The notes: generated by a model from the sequence alone, not told the origin. 64,000 nucleotides of DNA from Mycobacterium sp. GA-1199 (GCF_001500045.1 NZ_LQIX01000023.1:248001-312000); one strand, 5' to 3'; numbered from the stretch's first letter, positions 19,597 to 30,999 are shown. A program made the numbers and translations.

Positions 19597-22500
19597 TTGC
19601 GGCGGCTAGCCCATCTCGTCGTGCGGTGGCCCTGGGTGGTGATCGGGGTCTGGCTCGCGATGGCGCTCGCACTGCCGCTGGCACTCCCATCCCTCGATGA
19701 GATGGCCGAGAAGCATCCTCTCGTCATCCTGCCCAACGATGCACCGTCGAGCGTCACCGCCAACAAGATGGCCGAGGCTTTCGACGAGTCGGGCTCGGAC
19801 AACCTCTTGGTGATCGCATTCATCAACGAAGCCGGGCTGGTGCCCGACAATGAGACCACGTACCGCAAGGTGGTCGATGCGCTGCGCGACGACGTCACCG
19901 ACGTCGTGTCGGTGCAGGATTTCCTGAGCACGCCCCAGTTGCGCCCCTTTCTGACGAGCGAAGACAAGACGACCTGGGTACTGCCGGTCAGCCTCGAGGG
20001 CGAGCTGGGGACCCCGCGCGGCTTCGAGTCGTTCAATCGGGTGTCCGACGTCATCAATCACAACGTCGGCGGGAAGGGCGTCACCGGAGCCCTCACCGTC
20101 TACATCACCGGTCCCGCAGCGACCGTCGCCGACCTCACCGTCGCCGGCCAGCACGATCGCCTGCCGATCGAGGTTGCGATCGCTGTCCTGGTCCTTAGCG
20201 TGTTGTTGCTGGTTTACCGCAGCTTGGTCACCATGTTGCTGCCATTGGTGACCATTGGATCGTCGCTACTCATCGCGCAGGCCGCGGTAGCCGGCTTCTC
20301 CGAGCTGACCGGTTCTGGCGTCTCGAACCAGTCCATCGTGTTCCTCAGCGCGATCATGGCGGGTGCCGGAACCGATTACGCGGTCTTTCTCATCAGCCGC
20401 TTCCACGACTATCTGCGGACAGGTGCCGATATCGAGCGAGCGGTCACGGCCGCACTGATCTCGATCGGCAAAGTGATCACCGCATCTGCGGCCACGGTGG
20501 GCATCACCTTCTTGCTGATGAGCTTCACTCAAATGGGAGTGTTCAAAACAATAGGGGTGTCATCGGCGATCGGGATCGGTGTTGCCTTCCTGGCGGCGTT
20601 GACCCTGCTGCCGGCGATTCTGATGATCGCCGGACCGCGCGGTTGGGTCAGACCGAGGCGCGAGCTGACGGCGCGGTTCTGGCGGCGCTCAGGTATTCGG
20701 ATCGTGCGCCGACCCGTGCCGCACCTTGTTGCCAGTCTTCTCGTACTGATCCTTTTGGCCGGCTTCGCAATGTCCGCGCGGTTCAACTATGACGATCGCA
20801 AGGCCGTGGCGGCGTCGGCGGCGAGCTCGGTCGGGTACGCGGCGCTGGAACGTCATTTCCCCATCAGTCAGTCCATCCCCCAATACATCCTTGTCCAGTC
20901 TCCGCATGACCTACGCACACCACGAGGCCTCGCGGACTTGGAGCAGATGGCATCGCGCATCGCCCAACTGCCGGATGTTTCTCTCGTCAGCGGTGTCACA
21001 CGCCCGCTGGGAGAGGTCCCCAGGGAGTTCCGGGCCACTTTCCAGGCGGGACTCGTCGGTGACCGGCTGTCCGCCGGCTCCGCCCAGATCGCGCAGCGCA
21101 CAGACGACCTGGACGAACTGGCAACCGGCGCGAACACGCTGGCCGACTCCCTGGTCGACGTTCGTGCCCAGATCGATTCCATCGCACCGAGTATCAGGAG
21201 TCTGCTGGAGACGGTCTCGTCGGTGAAAACCCAGTACAGCGGCGACACTTTGGTGCGGTACGTCGAAATCGCAGCCAAGCTCATCGACAGCCTCAACAAG
21301 CTCGGGACCGCCTCGGGCATGAGATTCTCCGCCGTCGAGGACATGTTCGCCTGGATGGGACCCGTCCTGTTCGCGCTCGATGGCAACGCGGTCTGCGATG
21401 CCGATCCGTCGTGCAGAGCCACCCGCGCCCAGTTCCAGCGCGTGGTGGATGAAAGCAACGACGGAAGCCGAAACCAGATCAATCAGCTGGCGGGCGAGTT
21501 GCAGAGCGTCGAGAACGACCAGGCCTTCAAGGCCGCGATGAACAAGCTCAACGGTGCGCTCACCGCCGTCAGCGAGGCGGTCAGTGAAATGGGGCTGGAC
21601 AAACCCGGCGGTATCGAGGAGGGTCTGGCCGATCTGCAAAATGGTGCCGACCGGCTGGCCGGGGGAAGTCAGCAAGTGGCCGACGGAGTCGACGAACTGG
21701 TCGAACAGATCAAGTTGATGGCCACAGGCCTCGACCAGGCTTCGGCTTTCCTGATGACGATGCGGCACGACGCAGCGGACTCATCGATGGCGGGGTTCAA
21801 CATTCCGCCCCAGGTCGCAAACTCGGTGGAGTTCAGGAAAGCCGCCGAGGCTTTCGTCTCGCCAGACGGCCGCTCGGTGCGGTACTTGGTGCAGACCAAA
21901 CTCAACCCGTTCAGTTCTGAGGCGATGAATCAGGTCGACGTGATCAATGACGTCGCCCGCGGGGCCCAGCCCAACACTGCCCTCGCAGACGCGTCGATAT
22001 CGATGGGCGGATTTCCCGCCGCTTTGCGGGACACCCGCGATTACTACCAGAACGACATCCGATTCATCATCCTGATGGCCCTCATCGTCGTCCTGTTGAC
22101 GTTGGTCGTGCTGTTGCGTTCGATCGTCGCTCCGCTTTATCTCGTCGCTTCGGTCGTGGTCTCCTATTTCGCGGCAATCGGTGTAGGCGTATTGACGTTC
22201 CAAGTGATACTCGGCGAGGAATTGCATTGGAGCGTGCCACCACTGGCCTTCGTGGTGCTGGTTGCAGTGGGCGCCGATTACAACATGCTTTTCGTGTCGC
22301 GTCTGCGGGACGAATCGCCCCACAGCGTGCGTTACGGCGTCATTCGCACCTTGAGTTCGACAGGCGGCGTGATCACCGCGGCGGGCCTGATTTTCGCCGC
22401 CTCAATGGCCGGGCTTCTGTTCTCGAGTATCGGCACGGTGGTGCAGGGTGGTTTCGTGATCGGCGTGGGAATCTTGCTGGATACCTTCGTGGTTCGCACC

Positions 22501-22605
22501 ATCACGGTTCCCGCCGTCGCTGCGTTGATCGGGAAGGCGAACTGGTGGCCCTCACGGATTCGACCGTCATCGTCGAGTACGCGTACGCCAGCCGAGGTCA
22601 CCTAG
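19597..22605 (+). CDS. mmpL10: MmpL10-type RND lipid exporter
   Basis: A 1,002-residue inner-membrane RND transporter that would export the acylated trehalose precursor across the plasma membrane. Two MMPL domains are present, each with a cluster of transmembrane helices. Paired Asp-Tyr residues of the proton relay occur in GAGTDYAVFLISRF (about 256-269) and GADYNMLFVSRLRD (about 892-905). Between about residues 490 and 720 is a long, helix-rich segment with spaced Leu/Ile, consistent with the coiled-coil hairpin of larger MmpLs. The start is TTG 19597 after GAGAGA; a GTG at 19621 would remove the first eight residues. It is expressed with papA upstream and fadD downstream. Confidence 0.9.
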   Translation: MRRLAHLVVRWPWVVIGVWLAMALALPLALPSLDEMAEKHPLVILPNDAPSSVTANKMAEAFDESGSDNLLVIAFINEAGLVPDNETTYRKVVDALRDDVTDVVSVQDFLSTPQLRPFLTSEDKTTWVLPVSLEGELGTPRGFESFNRVSDVINHNVGGKGVTGALTVYITGPAATVADLTVAGQHDRLPIEVAIAVLVLSVLLLVYRSLVTMLLPLVTIGSSLLIAQAAVAGFSELTGSGVSNQSIVFLSAIMAGAGTDYAVFLISRFHDYLRTGADIERAVTAALISIGKVITASAATVGITFLLMSFTQMGVFKTIGVSSAIGIGVAFLAALTLLPAILMIAGPRGWVRPRRELTARFWRRSGIRIVRRPVPHLVASLLVLILLAGFAMSARFNYDDRKAVAASAASSVGYAALERHFPISQSIPQYILVQSPHDLRTPRGLADLEQMASRIAQLPDVSLVSGVTRPLGEVPREFRATFQAGLVGDRLSAGSAQIAQRTDDLDELATGANTLADSLVDVRAQIDSIAPSIRSLLETVSSVKTQYSGDTLVRYVEIAAKLIDSLNKLGTASGMRFSAVEDMFAWMGPVLFALDGNAVCDADPSCRATRAQFQRVVDESNDGSRNQINQLAGELQSVENDQAFKAAMNKLNGALTAVSEAVSEMGLDKPGGIEEGLADLQNGADRLAGGSQQVADGVDELVEQIKLMATGLDQASAFLMTMRHDAADSSMAGFNIPPQVANSVEFRKAAEAFVSPDGRSVRYLVQTKLNPFSSEAMNQVDVINDVARGAQPNTALADASISMGGFPAALRDTRDYYQNDIRFIILMALIVVLLTLVVLLRSIVAPLYLVASVVVSYFAAIGVGVLTFQVILGEELHWSVPPLAFVVLVAVGADYNMLFVSRLRDESPHSVRYGVIRTLSSTGGVITAAGLIFAASMAGLLFSSIGTVVQGGFVIGVGILLDTFVVRTITVPAVAALIGKANWWPSRIRPSSSSTRTPAEVT

Positions 22606-22665
22606 CAGTAGCTGGTCCAGCGCTACAGGTCAGAATTGAAACAACAAGCGGAGCGGCCACGGACT

Positions 22666-24405
22666 GTGACTACCACGACCCAGTCGTCAATTCTGTCGAT
22701 GCTGCACGGACGGGCCAGCCTGCGTCCCGACGACATCGCGTTCACGTTCACTGATTACATCGACGCCTCGGCGGTTGCCCAGAGTCTCACTTGGTCGCAG
22801 CTGGCACGGCGAACCACGAACGTGGCACATGAGATTCGGCGCCATGGCGCACCCGGCGACAGGGCCGTGATCCTTGCCCCGCAGGGTCTCGAGTACCTCC
22901 TGGCATTCCTGGGTTCTATGCAGGCTGGACTGGTCGCGGTGCCGCTCCCGTTGCCGCACCCCGGTTCGGGGCACGACAGAGTTAGGGCGGTACTCGCCGA
23001 CACTGAGCCGTCGGTGGTCCTCACGACGTCGGCGGCCGGAGACCACGTCCGGGATTTCGTGAGTGAAACTCGCGACAAAGCCGCACCGCAGATCGTCGAG
23101 ATCGATGCACTGAACCTGGAAGCCAAGAACGACTTGAGCGTTGCGCCAGACGAGTGGCCCTCCATTGCGTATTTGCAGTACAGCTCGGGCTCGACCCGGC
23201 TGCCGACGGGAGTCATGCTCTCGCACCGCAATCTCACGGTTAATTTCGAGCAGCTGATGAAGGGCTTTTTTGCGGACTCTCCACTTCCGCAGGACGCCAC
23301 GCTCGTGTCGTGGCTGCCGTTCTACCACGACATGGGTTTGGTGTTGGGAGTCTGCGCCCCGATCCTATGCGGTCGTCGCGCTGCGCTGATGAGTCCCGTC
23401 GCGTTCCTGGAAAGACCCGCCCGATGGATACGTGCGCTGGCCGAAAACCCGCACGCGTGGTCGTCGGCACCCAACTTCGCCTTCGACCTCGCCGCCCGCA
23501 AGACCTCCGACGACGACCTGAATGGGCTCGACCTCGGCGGGGTGGTGGGCATCATCAGCGGAGCGGAGCGGGTCGAACCGGCGACATTGCATCGCTTCGT
23601 CGATCGATTCGCGCATTTCAATTTCCGCGATCACATGATGCGTCCGGCGTATGGGTTGGCGGAGGCGACGGTCTTCGTCGCGACGGGGACGTGGAGTGAA
23701 TCGTCGCCGGCCGCTCACTTCGACTCGGAGGCGCTGGGTGTCGGCCGCGTTCAACCCTGCCGATCCGGGGAAGGGACGGGGCTGGTGAGGTATCGGATGC
23801 CCGTTTCGCCATCGGTTCGTATCGTGGATACCCAGACGCACCGAGAGTGTGCGTCGGACGTGGTCGGAGAGATCTGGGTTCACGGAGAGAACGTCGCCGA
23901 GGGCTACTGGCGCAAATCGCCCGCGGAGCAACGCTGTTTCGGCGCTACACTTGTCGACCCGTCACCTGGCACGCCGGACGGACCGTGGCTGCGCACTGGA
24001 GACCTCGGCTTCGCCTACGGGAACGAGTTGTTCATCGTCGGCCGCATCAAGGATCTGCTGATCATCCGAGGTCGCAATTACTACCCCGAGGATATCGAAG
24101 CGACCGTTCAAGAGATCACTCGCGGTCGCGCCGCGGCGATATCGCTTCCGGTGAACAGCACCGAAAAACTCGTCGCCGTCGTGGAACTCAAGACCCCGGG
24201 CGAGCTCGATGAGGCCGCGACACGTTGGCTGAGTGCCGTCAAGAGCGATGTCACCGCCGCGATAGCGACTGCGCACGGTCTAAGCGTGGCCGACCTCGTG
24301 CTGGTGGCTCCCGGGGCGATTCCCACGACGACGAGCGGCAAGATCCGTCGCTCTGCGTGTGCCGAGCAGTATCGCCGCAACGAATTCCATCGGTTGGACT
24401 CCTGA
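22666..24405 (+). CDS. fadD23: FadD23-type fatty acyl-AMP ligase
   Basis: Adenylate-forming enzyme that would activate the fatty acid primer as acyl-AMP and load it on the PKS. The 579-residue product shows the ATP/AMP P-loop [11 protein letters not shown] (about 173-183), the acidic motif [23 protein letters not shown] and the hinge region [13 protein letters not shown]. The sequence AFTFTDYID...SLTWSQL is typical of FAAL proteins. I chose GTG 22666 because the FAAL core begins soon after; TTG 22636 would add ten residues and is also possible (AGGTCAG upstream). It lies 60 bp after mmpL and its stop falls within the ribosome-binding region of the PE gene, so the two are probably cotranscribed. 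Confidence 0.88.
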   Translation: MTTTTQSSILSMLHGRASLRPDDIAFTFTDYIDASAVAQSLTWSQLARRTTNVAHEIRRHGAPGDRAVILAPQGLEYLLAFLGSMQAGLVAVPLPLPHPGSGHDRVRAVLADTEPSVVLTTSAAGDHVRDFVSETRDKAAPQIVEIDALNLEAKNDLSVAPDEWPSIAYLQYSSGSTRLPTGVMLSHRNLTVNFEQLMKGFFADSPLPQDATLVSWLPFYHDMGLVLGVCAPILCGRRAALMSPVAFLERPARWIRALAENPHAWSSAPNFAFDLAARKTSDDDLNGLDLGGVVGIISGAERVEPATLHRFVDRFAHFNFRDHMMRPAYGLAEATVFVATGTWSESSPAAHFDSEALGVGRVQPCRSGEGTGLVRYRMPVSPSVRIVDTQTHRECASDVVGEIWVHGENVAEGYWRKSPAEQRCFGATLVDPSPGTPDGPWLRTGDLGFAYGNELFIVGRIKDLLIIRGRNYYPEDIEATVQEITRGRAAAISLPVNSTEKLVAVVELKTPGELDEAATRWLSAVKSDVTAAIATAHGLSVADLVLVAPGAIPTTTSGKIRRSACAEQYRRNEFHRLDS

Positions 24406-24413
24406 GGAGAAGG

Positions 24414-25610
24414 ATGACTGGAGTAAGGTGCATTGCACTGAAGCCGGACAGGGCGGAGGCGTATCAGAAAGTCATGAAACGACTTCTCGCATTGGGCATC
24501 ACGCTCGCCACGATTGGCGCGACGGGTTGTTTCGGAATCGGCATCGCTATAGCCGACGAGCCGCCGTTCGTACCGTCGACACCTGACAACCCGACGGACG
24601 TTCCGCTGCCGACGGGAACCCCGGGGAAGGGGTACGCCCTTGGCGGCGCCCGCGTGCTGGGCATCCCCTATGACGAATACATCATGCGTACCGGCGCCGA
24701 CTGGTTTCCGGGACTGGACCGTCAGATCGTCGACTATCCCTCCGGGCAGGTGCAGGGTCACACCCTGGAAAGACTGTTCCCGGGCATCGGCCGACTCGAC
24801 GACGAAATCATGCCCGGAGCGGGTCTCGACGGCCCCAGCGTGGCCGAATCGGTCGATGTCGGAGCGCCGAACGTCATCAATGCGATCCGGGAGGGCGGGC
24901 CCGGCACCGTGCTTGGGCTGTCCGAGGGCGCAATGGTGCTCAATGAAGTTCAGGCGCGACTCGCTTACGATCCTGCCGCGCCGCCCCCGGATCAGTTGAC
25001 CTTCGCGATGTACGGCGACCCGGTGGCGCGGCACGCGTTCGGTGAGAGTTTTCTGACGCGGTCATTCCCGGTGGGAACCCTGACGCCGTTCCTCGACTAT
25101 CGGGTCCCGCCTCCGGTGGAAAGCCAGTACGACACCTACCAATTCGTCACCGCGTATGACAGCATCGCCGACTGGCCGGACCGGCCGGACAACTGGATGT
25201 CGGTCATCAATGCGCTTGCTGGCCTCGCGTCCGGTCATACCTCGGTTGCATTCACCAAGCCGAGTATGGTCCCACCGCAGAACATCCGGACGACCGTCAA
25301 CTCACGGGGAGCGAAGACGACGACGTACTTCATTCCCGAGGAGCACCTTCCGTTGGTGCTGCCGTTCAAGTATTTGGGAGTGCCCGAAGAGACGCTGCTC
25401 AAGCTCGATGCGGTGCTGAAGCCCTACGTGGATGCCGGATACTCGCGAGCAGATAATCCGCTGACGGCACCGATCACGGTGGCGCCGGGTAACGGGTATG
25501 ACCCCGCGGCCGTCACCGCGCCCGCCACCCAGGCCGCTTTCGGCGGCGCAGCCGACCCTCTTTCGCAGATGCTCGCCGGAATGCAGTACGTGCTGAAGAA
25601 CGCCCCTTAG
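24414..25610 (+). CDS. PE-type exported serine acyltransferase of the TPP locus
   Basis: Serine hydrolase-fold protein that in the known TPP pathway performs the last transesterification outside the plasma membrane. A hydrophobic export segment ([18 protein letters not shown]) and a likely cleavage near AIADEP precede the PE-PPE (alpha/beta-hydrolase) domain. The nucleophile elbow is GLSEG with Ser170. Candidate Asp and His partners lie in FAMYGDPV and [18 protein letters not shown] 24414 has an excellent GAGGAGAAGG upstream, just after the fadD stop; ATG 24474 would begin directly at the signal peptide and may be the functional start. There is no PE-type Pro-Glu N-terminal helix, so it is a stand-alone PE-PPE domain. 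Confidence 0.85.
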   Translation: MTGVRCIALKPDRAEAYQKVMKRLLALGITLATIGATGCFGIGIAIADEPPFVPSTPDNPTDVPLPTGTPGKGYALGGARVLGIPYDEYIMRTGADWFPGLDRQIVDYPSGQVQGHTLERLFPGIGRLDDEIMPGAGLDGPSVAESVDVGAPNVINAIREGGPGTVLGLSEGAMVLNEVQARLAYDPAAPPPDQLTFAMYGDPVARHAFGESFLTRSFPVGTLTPFLDYRVPPPVESQYDTYQFVTAYDSIADWPDRPDNWMSVINALAGLASGHTSVAFTKPSMVPPQNIRTTVNSRGAKTTTYFIPEEHLPLVLPFKYLGVPEETLLKLDAVLKPYVDAGYSRADNPLTAPITVAPGNGYDPAAVTAPATQAAFGGAADPLSQMLAGMQYVLKNAP

Positions 25611-26963
<1,353 letters not shown>

Positions 26964-27019
26964 TCCCGGTGCGCGACCCGTCGCCCAGCGAGCGGAAGCG
27001 CACCGAAATGTCCGTCGGA

Positions 27020-27181
27020 TCAGGGTCGCGCGCTGAGCTCGTCGCGATACCCGGCCACCCGTCGCTCCAGCTCGTCGGCGTCGGCGATTCGGCCTTCCTT
27101 GCGGGCGAGGACCGCGCGGGTGCTGAGCTCGCGGATCGCGGTGCGAATGTCGTTGATGCTATGCGGGTGTCGAAGTGCCAC
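27020..27181 (-). CDS. Small conserved-looking protein, 53 residues
   Basis: From a GTG at 27181 with GAAAGG seven bases upstream, the frame encodes VALRHPHSINDIRTAIRELS followed by a charged helical segment rich in Glu, Arg and Ala, ending DELSARP. The amphipathic pattern (ELSTRAVLARKEGRIADADE) looks like real coding sequence and not a shadow, since no larger gene covers it. I do not recognise the family. It converges on the flavin reductase gene. Confidence 0.5.
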   Translation of the reverse strand: MALRHPHSINDIRTAIRELSTRAVLARKEGRIADADELERRVAGYRDELSARP

Positions 27182-27315
27182 GATGCAACCTTTCGTCGTT
27201 GATTGGCCGCTACCCGCAGGGTACCCACGTATCCCTGGATTTGTGTGGATGGCGGAGAGCCTTAACGGGTTCATCGCAAGCACCTGGCGCATGCGATCAA
27301 CCCTTTAGTGAGGTT

Positions 27316-27440
27316 CCGGCTCCTAGCGTCGCCGGCTCAAGTTGTCTGTTCCGGCTCCTAGCGTCGCCGGCTCAAGCTATCTGTTCCGGCTCCTAGCGTC
27401 GCCGGCTCAAGCTATCTGTTCCGGCTCCTAGCGTCGCCGG
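27316..27440. repeat. 35-bp tandem repeat overlapping the sdhB stop
   Basis: CCGGCTCCTAGCGTCGCCGG occurs four times, starting at 27316, 27351, 27386 and 27421, an exact 35-bp period. Spacers are CTCAAGTTGTCTGTT once and CTCAAGCTATCTGTT twice. The fourth copy contains the last codons and stop of sdhB, so the array arose by duplicating the sdhB 3' end. Each unit can form a CCGGC/GCCGG hairpin, so the array may also act as a serial terminator. The rest of 27182-27427 shows nothing else. Confidence 0.9.
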
Positions 27441-28180
27441 AAGAGCTTGTCGCCGAGCCACACCACCGGGTCGTACTTGCGGTCGGCGGCCCGTTCCTTC
27501 ATCGGGATCAGCGCATTGTCGGTGATCTTGATGTGTTCGGGGCAGACCTCGGTGCAGCACTTGGTGATGTTGCAGTAGCCCAGGCCATGCACTTCCTGTG
27601 CGTCTTCGGCGCGACGCTCGTGCACGTCGAGCGGGTGCATGTCGAGCTCGGCCTGACGCATCAGGTACCGCGGCCCGGCGAACGCCTCCTTGTTCTCTTC
27701 GTGATCGCGGATCACGTGGCAGACGTTCTGGCACAGGAAGCACTCGATGCACTTGCGGAACTCCTGTGACCTGTTGACGTCCTCCTGCGCCATCCGGTAC
27801 TCACCGGGCTGCAGATCCTTCGGCGGCGTGAACGCCGGGATCTCCCTGGCCTTCTGATAGTTGAACGACACGTCGGTCACCAGATCGCGGATCACCGGGA
27901 AGGTGCGCAGCGGTGTCACCGTGATGACCTCGTTCTCGGCGAAGGTCGACATCCGCGTCATGCACAACAGCCGGGGCCTGCCGTTGATCTCCGCCGAGCA
28001 CGAACCGCACTTGCCTGCTTTGCAGTTCCAGCGCACGGCCAGATCGCCGGTCTGGGTCTGCTGCAGCCGATGGATGATGTCGAGCACCACCTCACCCTCA
28101 TTGACCTCAACCGAATAGTCCTGCAGCGCGCCGTCGTTGTCGTCGCCACGCCACACTCGCATCTTTGCCTGGTAGCTCAT
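27428..28180 (-). CDS. sdhB: Succinate dehydrogenase iron-sulfur subunit (Sdh1, Rv0247c type)
   Basis: Electron-transfer subunit of the mycobacterial Sdh1 complex, 250 residues. The [2Fe-2S] ligands are in CKAGKCGSC plus a Cys in RPRLLC; the [4Fe-4S] motif is CIECFLCQNVC; the [3Fe-4S] cluster region is CNITKCCTEVCPEH. It overlaps the end of sdhA by four bases (ATGA), indicating translational coupling. It ends FRRR within the first unit of a tandem repeat that continues beyond the stop. The order with sdhA, the membrane subunit and the Rv0250c homologue is that of the Sdh1 operon in M. tuberculosis and M. smegmatis. Confidence 0.93.
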   Translation of the reverse strand: MSYQAKMRVWRGDDNDGALQDYSVEVNEGEVVLDIIHRLQQTQTGDLAVRWNCKAGKCGSCSAEINGRPRLLCMTRMSTFAENEVITVTPLRTFPVIRDLVTDVSFNYQKAREIPAFTPPKDLQPGEYRMAQEDVNRSQEFRKCIECFLCQNVCHVIRDHEENKEAFAGPRYLMRQAELDMHPLDVHERRAEDAQEVHGLGYCNITKCCTEVCPEHIKITDNALIPMKERAADRKYDPVVWLGDKLFRRR

Positions 28181-30126
28181 GCGTCTCTCCTAGACGAGTG
28201 GTTTGCGAGTTCTTCAGGGGTGAAGTACTTCTCCAACTCTTCGATGTCGATCAGCTCCAGCAGGTCGTCGCGCATCGGCACCTGGTCCTGGCGGGTGATG
28301 TCGATGTCGGGCACCACGGTTTCACCCTCTGCCCGACACACCAGCAGCGTCTTGCGCCACGAGGATTCCATCGACGGATAGTCGTCGCGGGTGTGCCCGC
28401 CGCGGCTTTCGGTGCGCTCCAGCGCGGCCTTGGCGATGCACTCGCTGACCAGGATCATGTTGCGCAGGTCGATGGCCAGATGCCAGCCCGGGTTGAAATG
28501 CCGGCCACCCTCCACCCGGACCCGCTTGTACCGCTCGCGCAGCTCCTTGAGCTTGTCGATGGCCTCGGTGATCTCGTCTGATTTGCGGATGATGCCGACC
28601 AGGCTGTTCATCGTGTCCTGCAGATCCAGCTGCAGGGTGTACGGGTTTTCGGCGTTGTCTCCGTTGGACGGGCCCTCGAACGGATGCAGCGCCAGCTTCG
28701 TCGATTCCTCGACCGCCGCATCGGACACCTTCGGGCGTTCACCGAGCGCGCGCACGTAGTCGGCCGCGCCCATGCCGGCGCGCCTGCCGAACACCAGCAG
28801 GTCCGACAGCGAATTGCCACCAAGCCGGTTCGAGCCGTGCATACCGCCTGAGCACTCACCCGCAGCGAACAGCCCCGGCGTCTTGGCCGCACCGGTGTCC
28901 GGGTCGACCTCGATGCCACCCATCACGTAGTGGCACGTCGGCCCGACCTCCATCGGCTCCTTGGTGATGTCGACCTCGGCCAGCTCCATGAACTGGTGGT
29001 ACATCGACGGCAGCCGCCGCTTGATCTCCTCGGCCGGTAGCCGCGACGCGATGTCGAGGTAGACGCCGCCGTGCGGGGTGCCGCGTTCGGCCTTCACCTC
29101 GGAGTTGATGGCGCGGGCCACCTCGTCGCGGGGCAGCAGGTCAGGCGTGCGGCGCGCGGAGTCGTTGTCCTTGAGCCACTGGTCGGCCTCCTCGATGCTC
29201 TCGGCGTACTGGCCTTTGAACACCGCGGGGATGTAGTCGAACATGAAGCGCTTGCCCTCGGAGTTCTTCAGCACTCCGCCGTCACCGCGCACACCCTCGG
29301 TGACCAGGATGCCCTTGACGCTGGGCGGCCAGACCATGCCGGTCGGGTGAAACTGGACGAACTCCATGTTGATCAGCGTCGCGCCCGCGCGCAGGGCCAG
29401 CGCGTGTCCGTCGCCGGTGTACTCCCAGGAGTTCGACGTCACCTTGTAGGACTTGCCGATGCCGCCGGTCGCCAGCACCACCGCCGGTGTCTCGAACAGG
29501 ACGAAGTTGCCGCCCTCGCGGTAGTAGCCGAACGCGCCGGCAATCCGATCGCCGTCCTTGATCAGGTCGGTGACCGTGCACTCGTGGAAGACCCGGATGC
29601 GCGCCTCGTAGTCGCCGAACTCCTCCTTGTCCTCCTGCTGCAGCGACACGATCTTCTGCTGCAGGGTCCGGATGATCTCCAGGCCGGTGCGGTCACCGAC
29701 GTGCGCCAGGCGCGGATAGGTGTGGCCGCCGAAGTTGCGCTGGCTGATCCGCCCGTCCTTGGTGCGGTCGAACAGGGCGCCGTAGGTCTCCAGCTCCCAC
29801 ACCCGATCCGGGGCTTCCTTGGCGTGCAACTCGGCCATGCGCCAGTTGTTAAGGAACTTCCCGCCGCGCATGGTGTCCTTGAAGTGGACCTGCCAGTTGT
29901 CCTTCGGGTTCGCGTTGCCCATCGCCGCCGCGCAGCCGCCCTCGGCCATCACCGTGTGCGCCTTGCCGAACAACGACTTCGTGATCACCGCGACCTTCAG
30001 ACCGCGTTCGCGTGCCTCGATGACCGCGCGCAAACCCGCGCCGCCGGCGCCGATCACGACGACGTCGTACGAATGCCGTTCTATACCCGATGAGCCGCTT
30101 GCGCGAAGAGCATCAGATTCCGCCAT
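28177..30126 (-). CDS. sdhA: Succinate dehydrogenase flavoprotein subunit (Sdh1, Rv0248c type)
   Basis: Catalytic FAD subunit oxidising succinate to fumarate, 649 residues. The FAD-binding N-terminus is YDVVVIGAGGAGLRAVIEA; covalent-flavin region HTVMAEGGCAAAMGN; substrate-site motifs HPTGMVWPPSVKGILVTEGVRGDGG and CGGMHGSNRLGGNSLSDLLVFGRRAG. I start at ATG 30126, with GTGAGG upstream; a TTG one codon earlier is also open. It is downstream of the membrane subunit by 33 bp and overlaps sdhB by four bases. Transcription of the whole operon likely starts ahead of the small 97-residue gene. Confidence 0.94.
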   Translation of the reverse strand: MAESDALRASGSSGIERHSYDVVVIGAGGAGLRAVIEARERGLKVAVITKSLFGKAHTVMAEGGCAAAMGNANPKDNWQVHFKDTMRGGKFLNNWRMAELHAKEAPDRVWELETYGALFDRTKDGRISQRNFGGHTYPRLAHVGDRTGLEIIRTLQQKIVSLQQEDKEEFGDYEARIRVFHECTVTDLIKDGDRIAGAFGYYREGGNFVLFETPAVVLATGGIGKSYKVTSNSWEYTGDGHALALRAGATLINMEFVQFHPTGMVWPPSVKGILVTEGVRGDGGVLKNSEGKRFMFDYIPAVFKGQYAESIEEADQWLKDNDSARRTPDLLPRDEVARAINSEVKAERGTPHGGVYLDIASRLPAEEIKRRLPSMYHQFMELAEVDITKEPMEVGPTCHYVMGGIEVDPDTGAAKTPGLFAAGECSGGMHGSNRLGGNSLSDLLVFGRRAGMGAADYVRALGERPKVSDAAVEESTKLALHPFEGPSNGDNAENPYTLQLDLQDTMNSLVGIIRKSDEITEAIDKLKELRERYKRVRVEGGRHFNPGWHLAIDLRNMILVSECIAKAALERTESRGGHTRDDYPSMESSWRKTLLVCRAEGETVVPDIDITRQDQVPMRDDLLELIDIEELEKYFTPEELANHSSRRDA

Positions 30127-30159
30127 CAAATAAACCTCACTACCGTTTGGAAAAGGCTG

Positions 30160-30999
30160 TCAGCCAATGAATCTCAGGTCAGAGATGGCCCCGCTGGCCA
30201 CCAGCATGATGTAGAAGTCGGTCAGCATCAGCGTGCCGAGCGTGATCCAGGCGTAGGTCTTGTGCCTGGTGTTCATCCTGCTGACCTGGCTCCACATCCA
30301 GTACCGGACAGGGTGTTTGGAGAAGTGCTTGAGGCGGCCACCGACGACGTGACGGCAGGAGTGGCACGACAGCGTATAGGTCCACAGCAGCACCACGTTG
30401 GTGACGAGGATGACGTTGCCCAACCCGAATCCGAAACCGTCGGGCGAGCGGAACGCCACGATCGCGTCGTAGGTGTTGATGAGCGAGATGACCACGGCGA
30501 TGTAGAAGAAGTAGCGGTGCGTGTTCTGGATGACCAGCGGCAGCCGAGTCTCGCCCGTGTAGTGCGCCCGGGGCTCCGGCACCGCACATGCCGTCGGCGA
30601 CTGCCACACCGAGCGGTAGTAGGCGCCGCGGTAGTAGTAGCAGGTCAACCGGAACAGCAGCAGGAACGGCAGCGACACCGCCGCATACGGCAGCCACCAC
30701 ACGTCGGGCAGGAACTGGCCGAAGTGGCTGGACTCCGGGATACACCCGGATTGCTCGGCGGCGTTCCACTTCGCGAGACACGGCGAGTAGAACGGCGTCA
30801 GATAGTGGTAGTCGGCGACGTAGTACCACTTCTGCATGAACGCCCGCACCGTGGCGTAGATCAGGAAGGCCGCGAAGCCGAGGTTCACGATCAGCGGTGA
30901 CTGCCACCACCGGTCGGTGCGCAGGGTGCGTTGCGGGATCTCGGCACGGCTCGGCGAAAAGACGCCGGTCGCCTTGCGGTCGGCGGTGGGTGCGCTCAC
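30160..30999 (-). CDS. sdhC: Sdh1 membrane anchor subunit (Rv0249c type)
   Basis: A 279-residue membrane protein with about five hydrophobic helices (LIVNLGFAAFLIYATVRAF; VSLPFLLLFRLTCYYY; YFFYIAVVISLINTYDAIV; NVILVTNVVLLWTYTLSCHS; AWITLGTLMLTDFYIML). Conserved His residues in QNTHRYFF and LSCHSCRHVVGG are candidates for haem or quinone-site ligands. It fits the single large anchor of mycobacterial Sdh1 that passes electrons from SdhB to menaquinone. The start is GTG at 30999 preceded by GAAAGG. The gene symbol is by function; annotators differ. Confidence 0.87.
   Translation of the reverse strand: MSAPTADRKATGVFSPSRAEIPQRTLRTDRWWQSPLIVNLGFAAFLIYATVRAFMQKWYYVADYHYLTPFYSPCLAKWNAAEQSGCIPESSHFGQFLPDVWWLPYAAVSLPFLLLFRLTCYYYRGAYYRSVWQSPTACAVPEPRAHYTGETRLPLVIQNTHRYFFYIAVVISLINTYDAIVAFRSPDGFGFGLGNVILVTNVVLLWTYTLSCHSCRHVVGGRLKHFSKHPVRYWMWSQVSRMNTRHKTYAWITLGTLMLTDFYIMLVASGAISDLRFIG

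Noticed and set aside
27316..27440. CRISPR-like array
   Set aside because: The spacers are 15 bp and nearly identical, and no cas genes are present; it is a tandem duplication of the sdhB end.
29071..30093. 340-residue plus-strand frame across sdhA
   Set aside because: Antisense shadow; sdhA motifs are complete on the minus strand.
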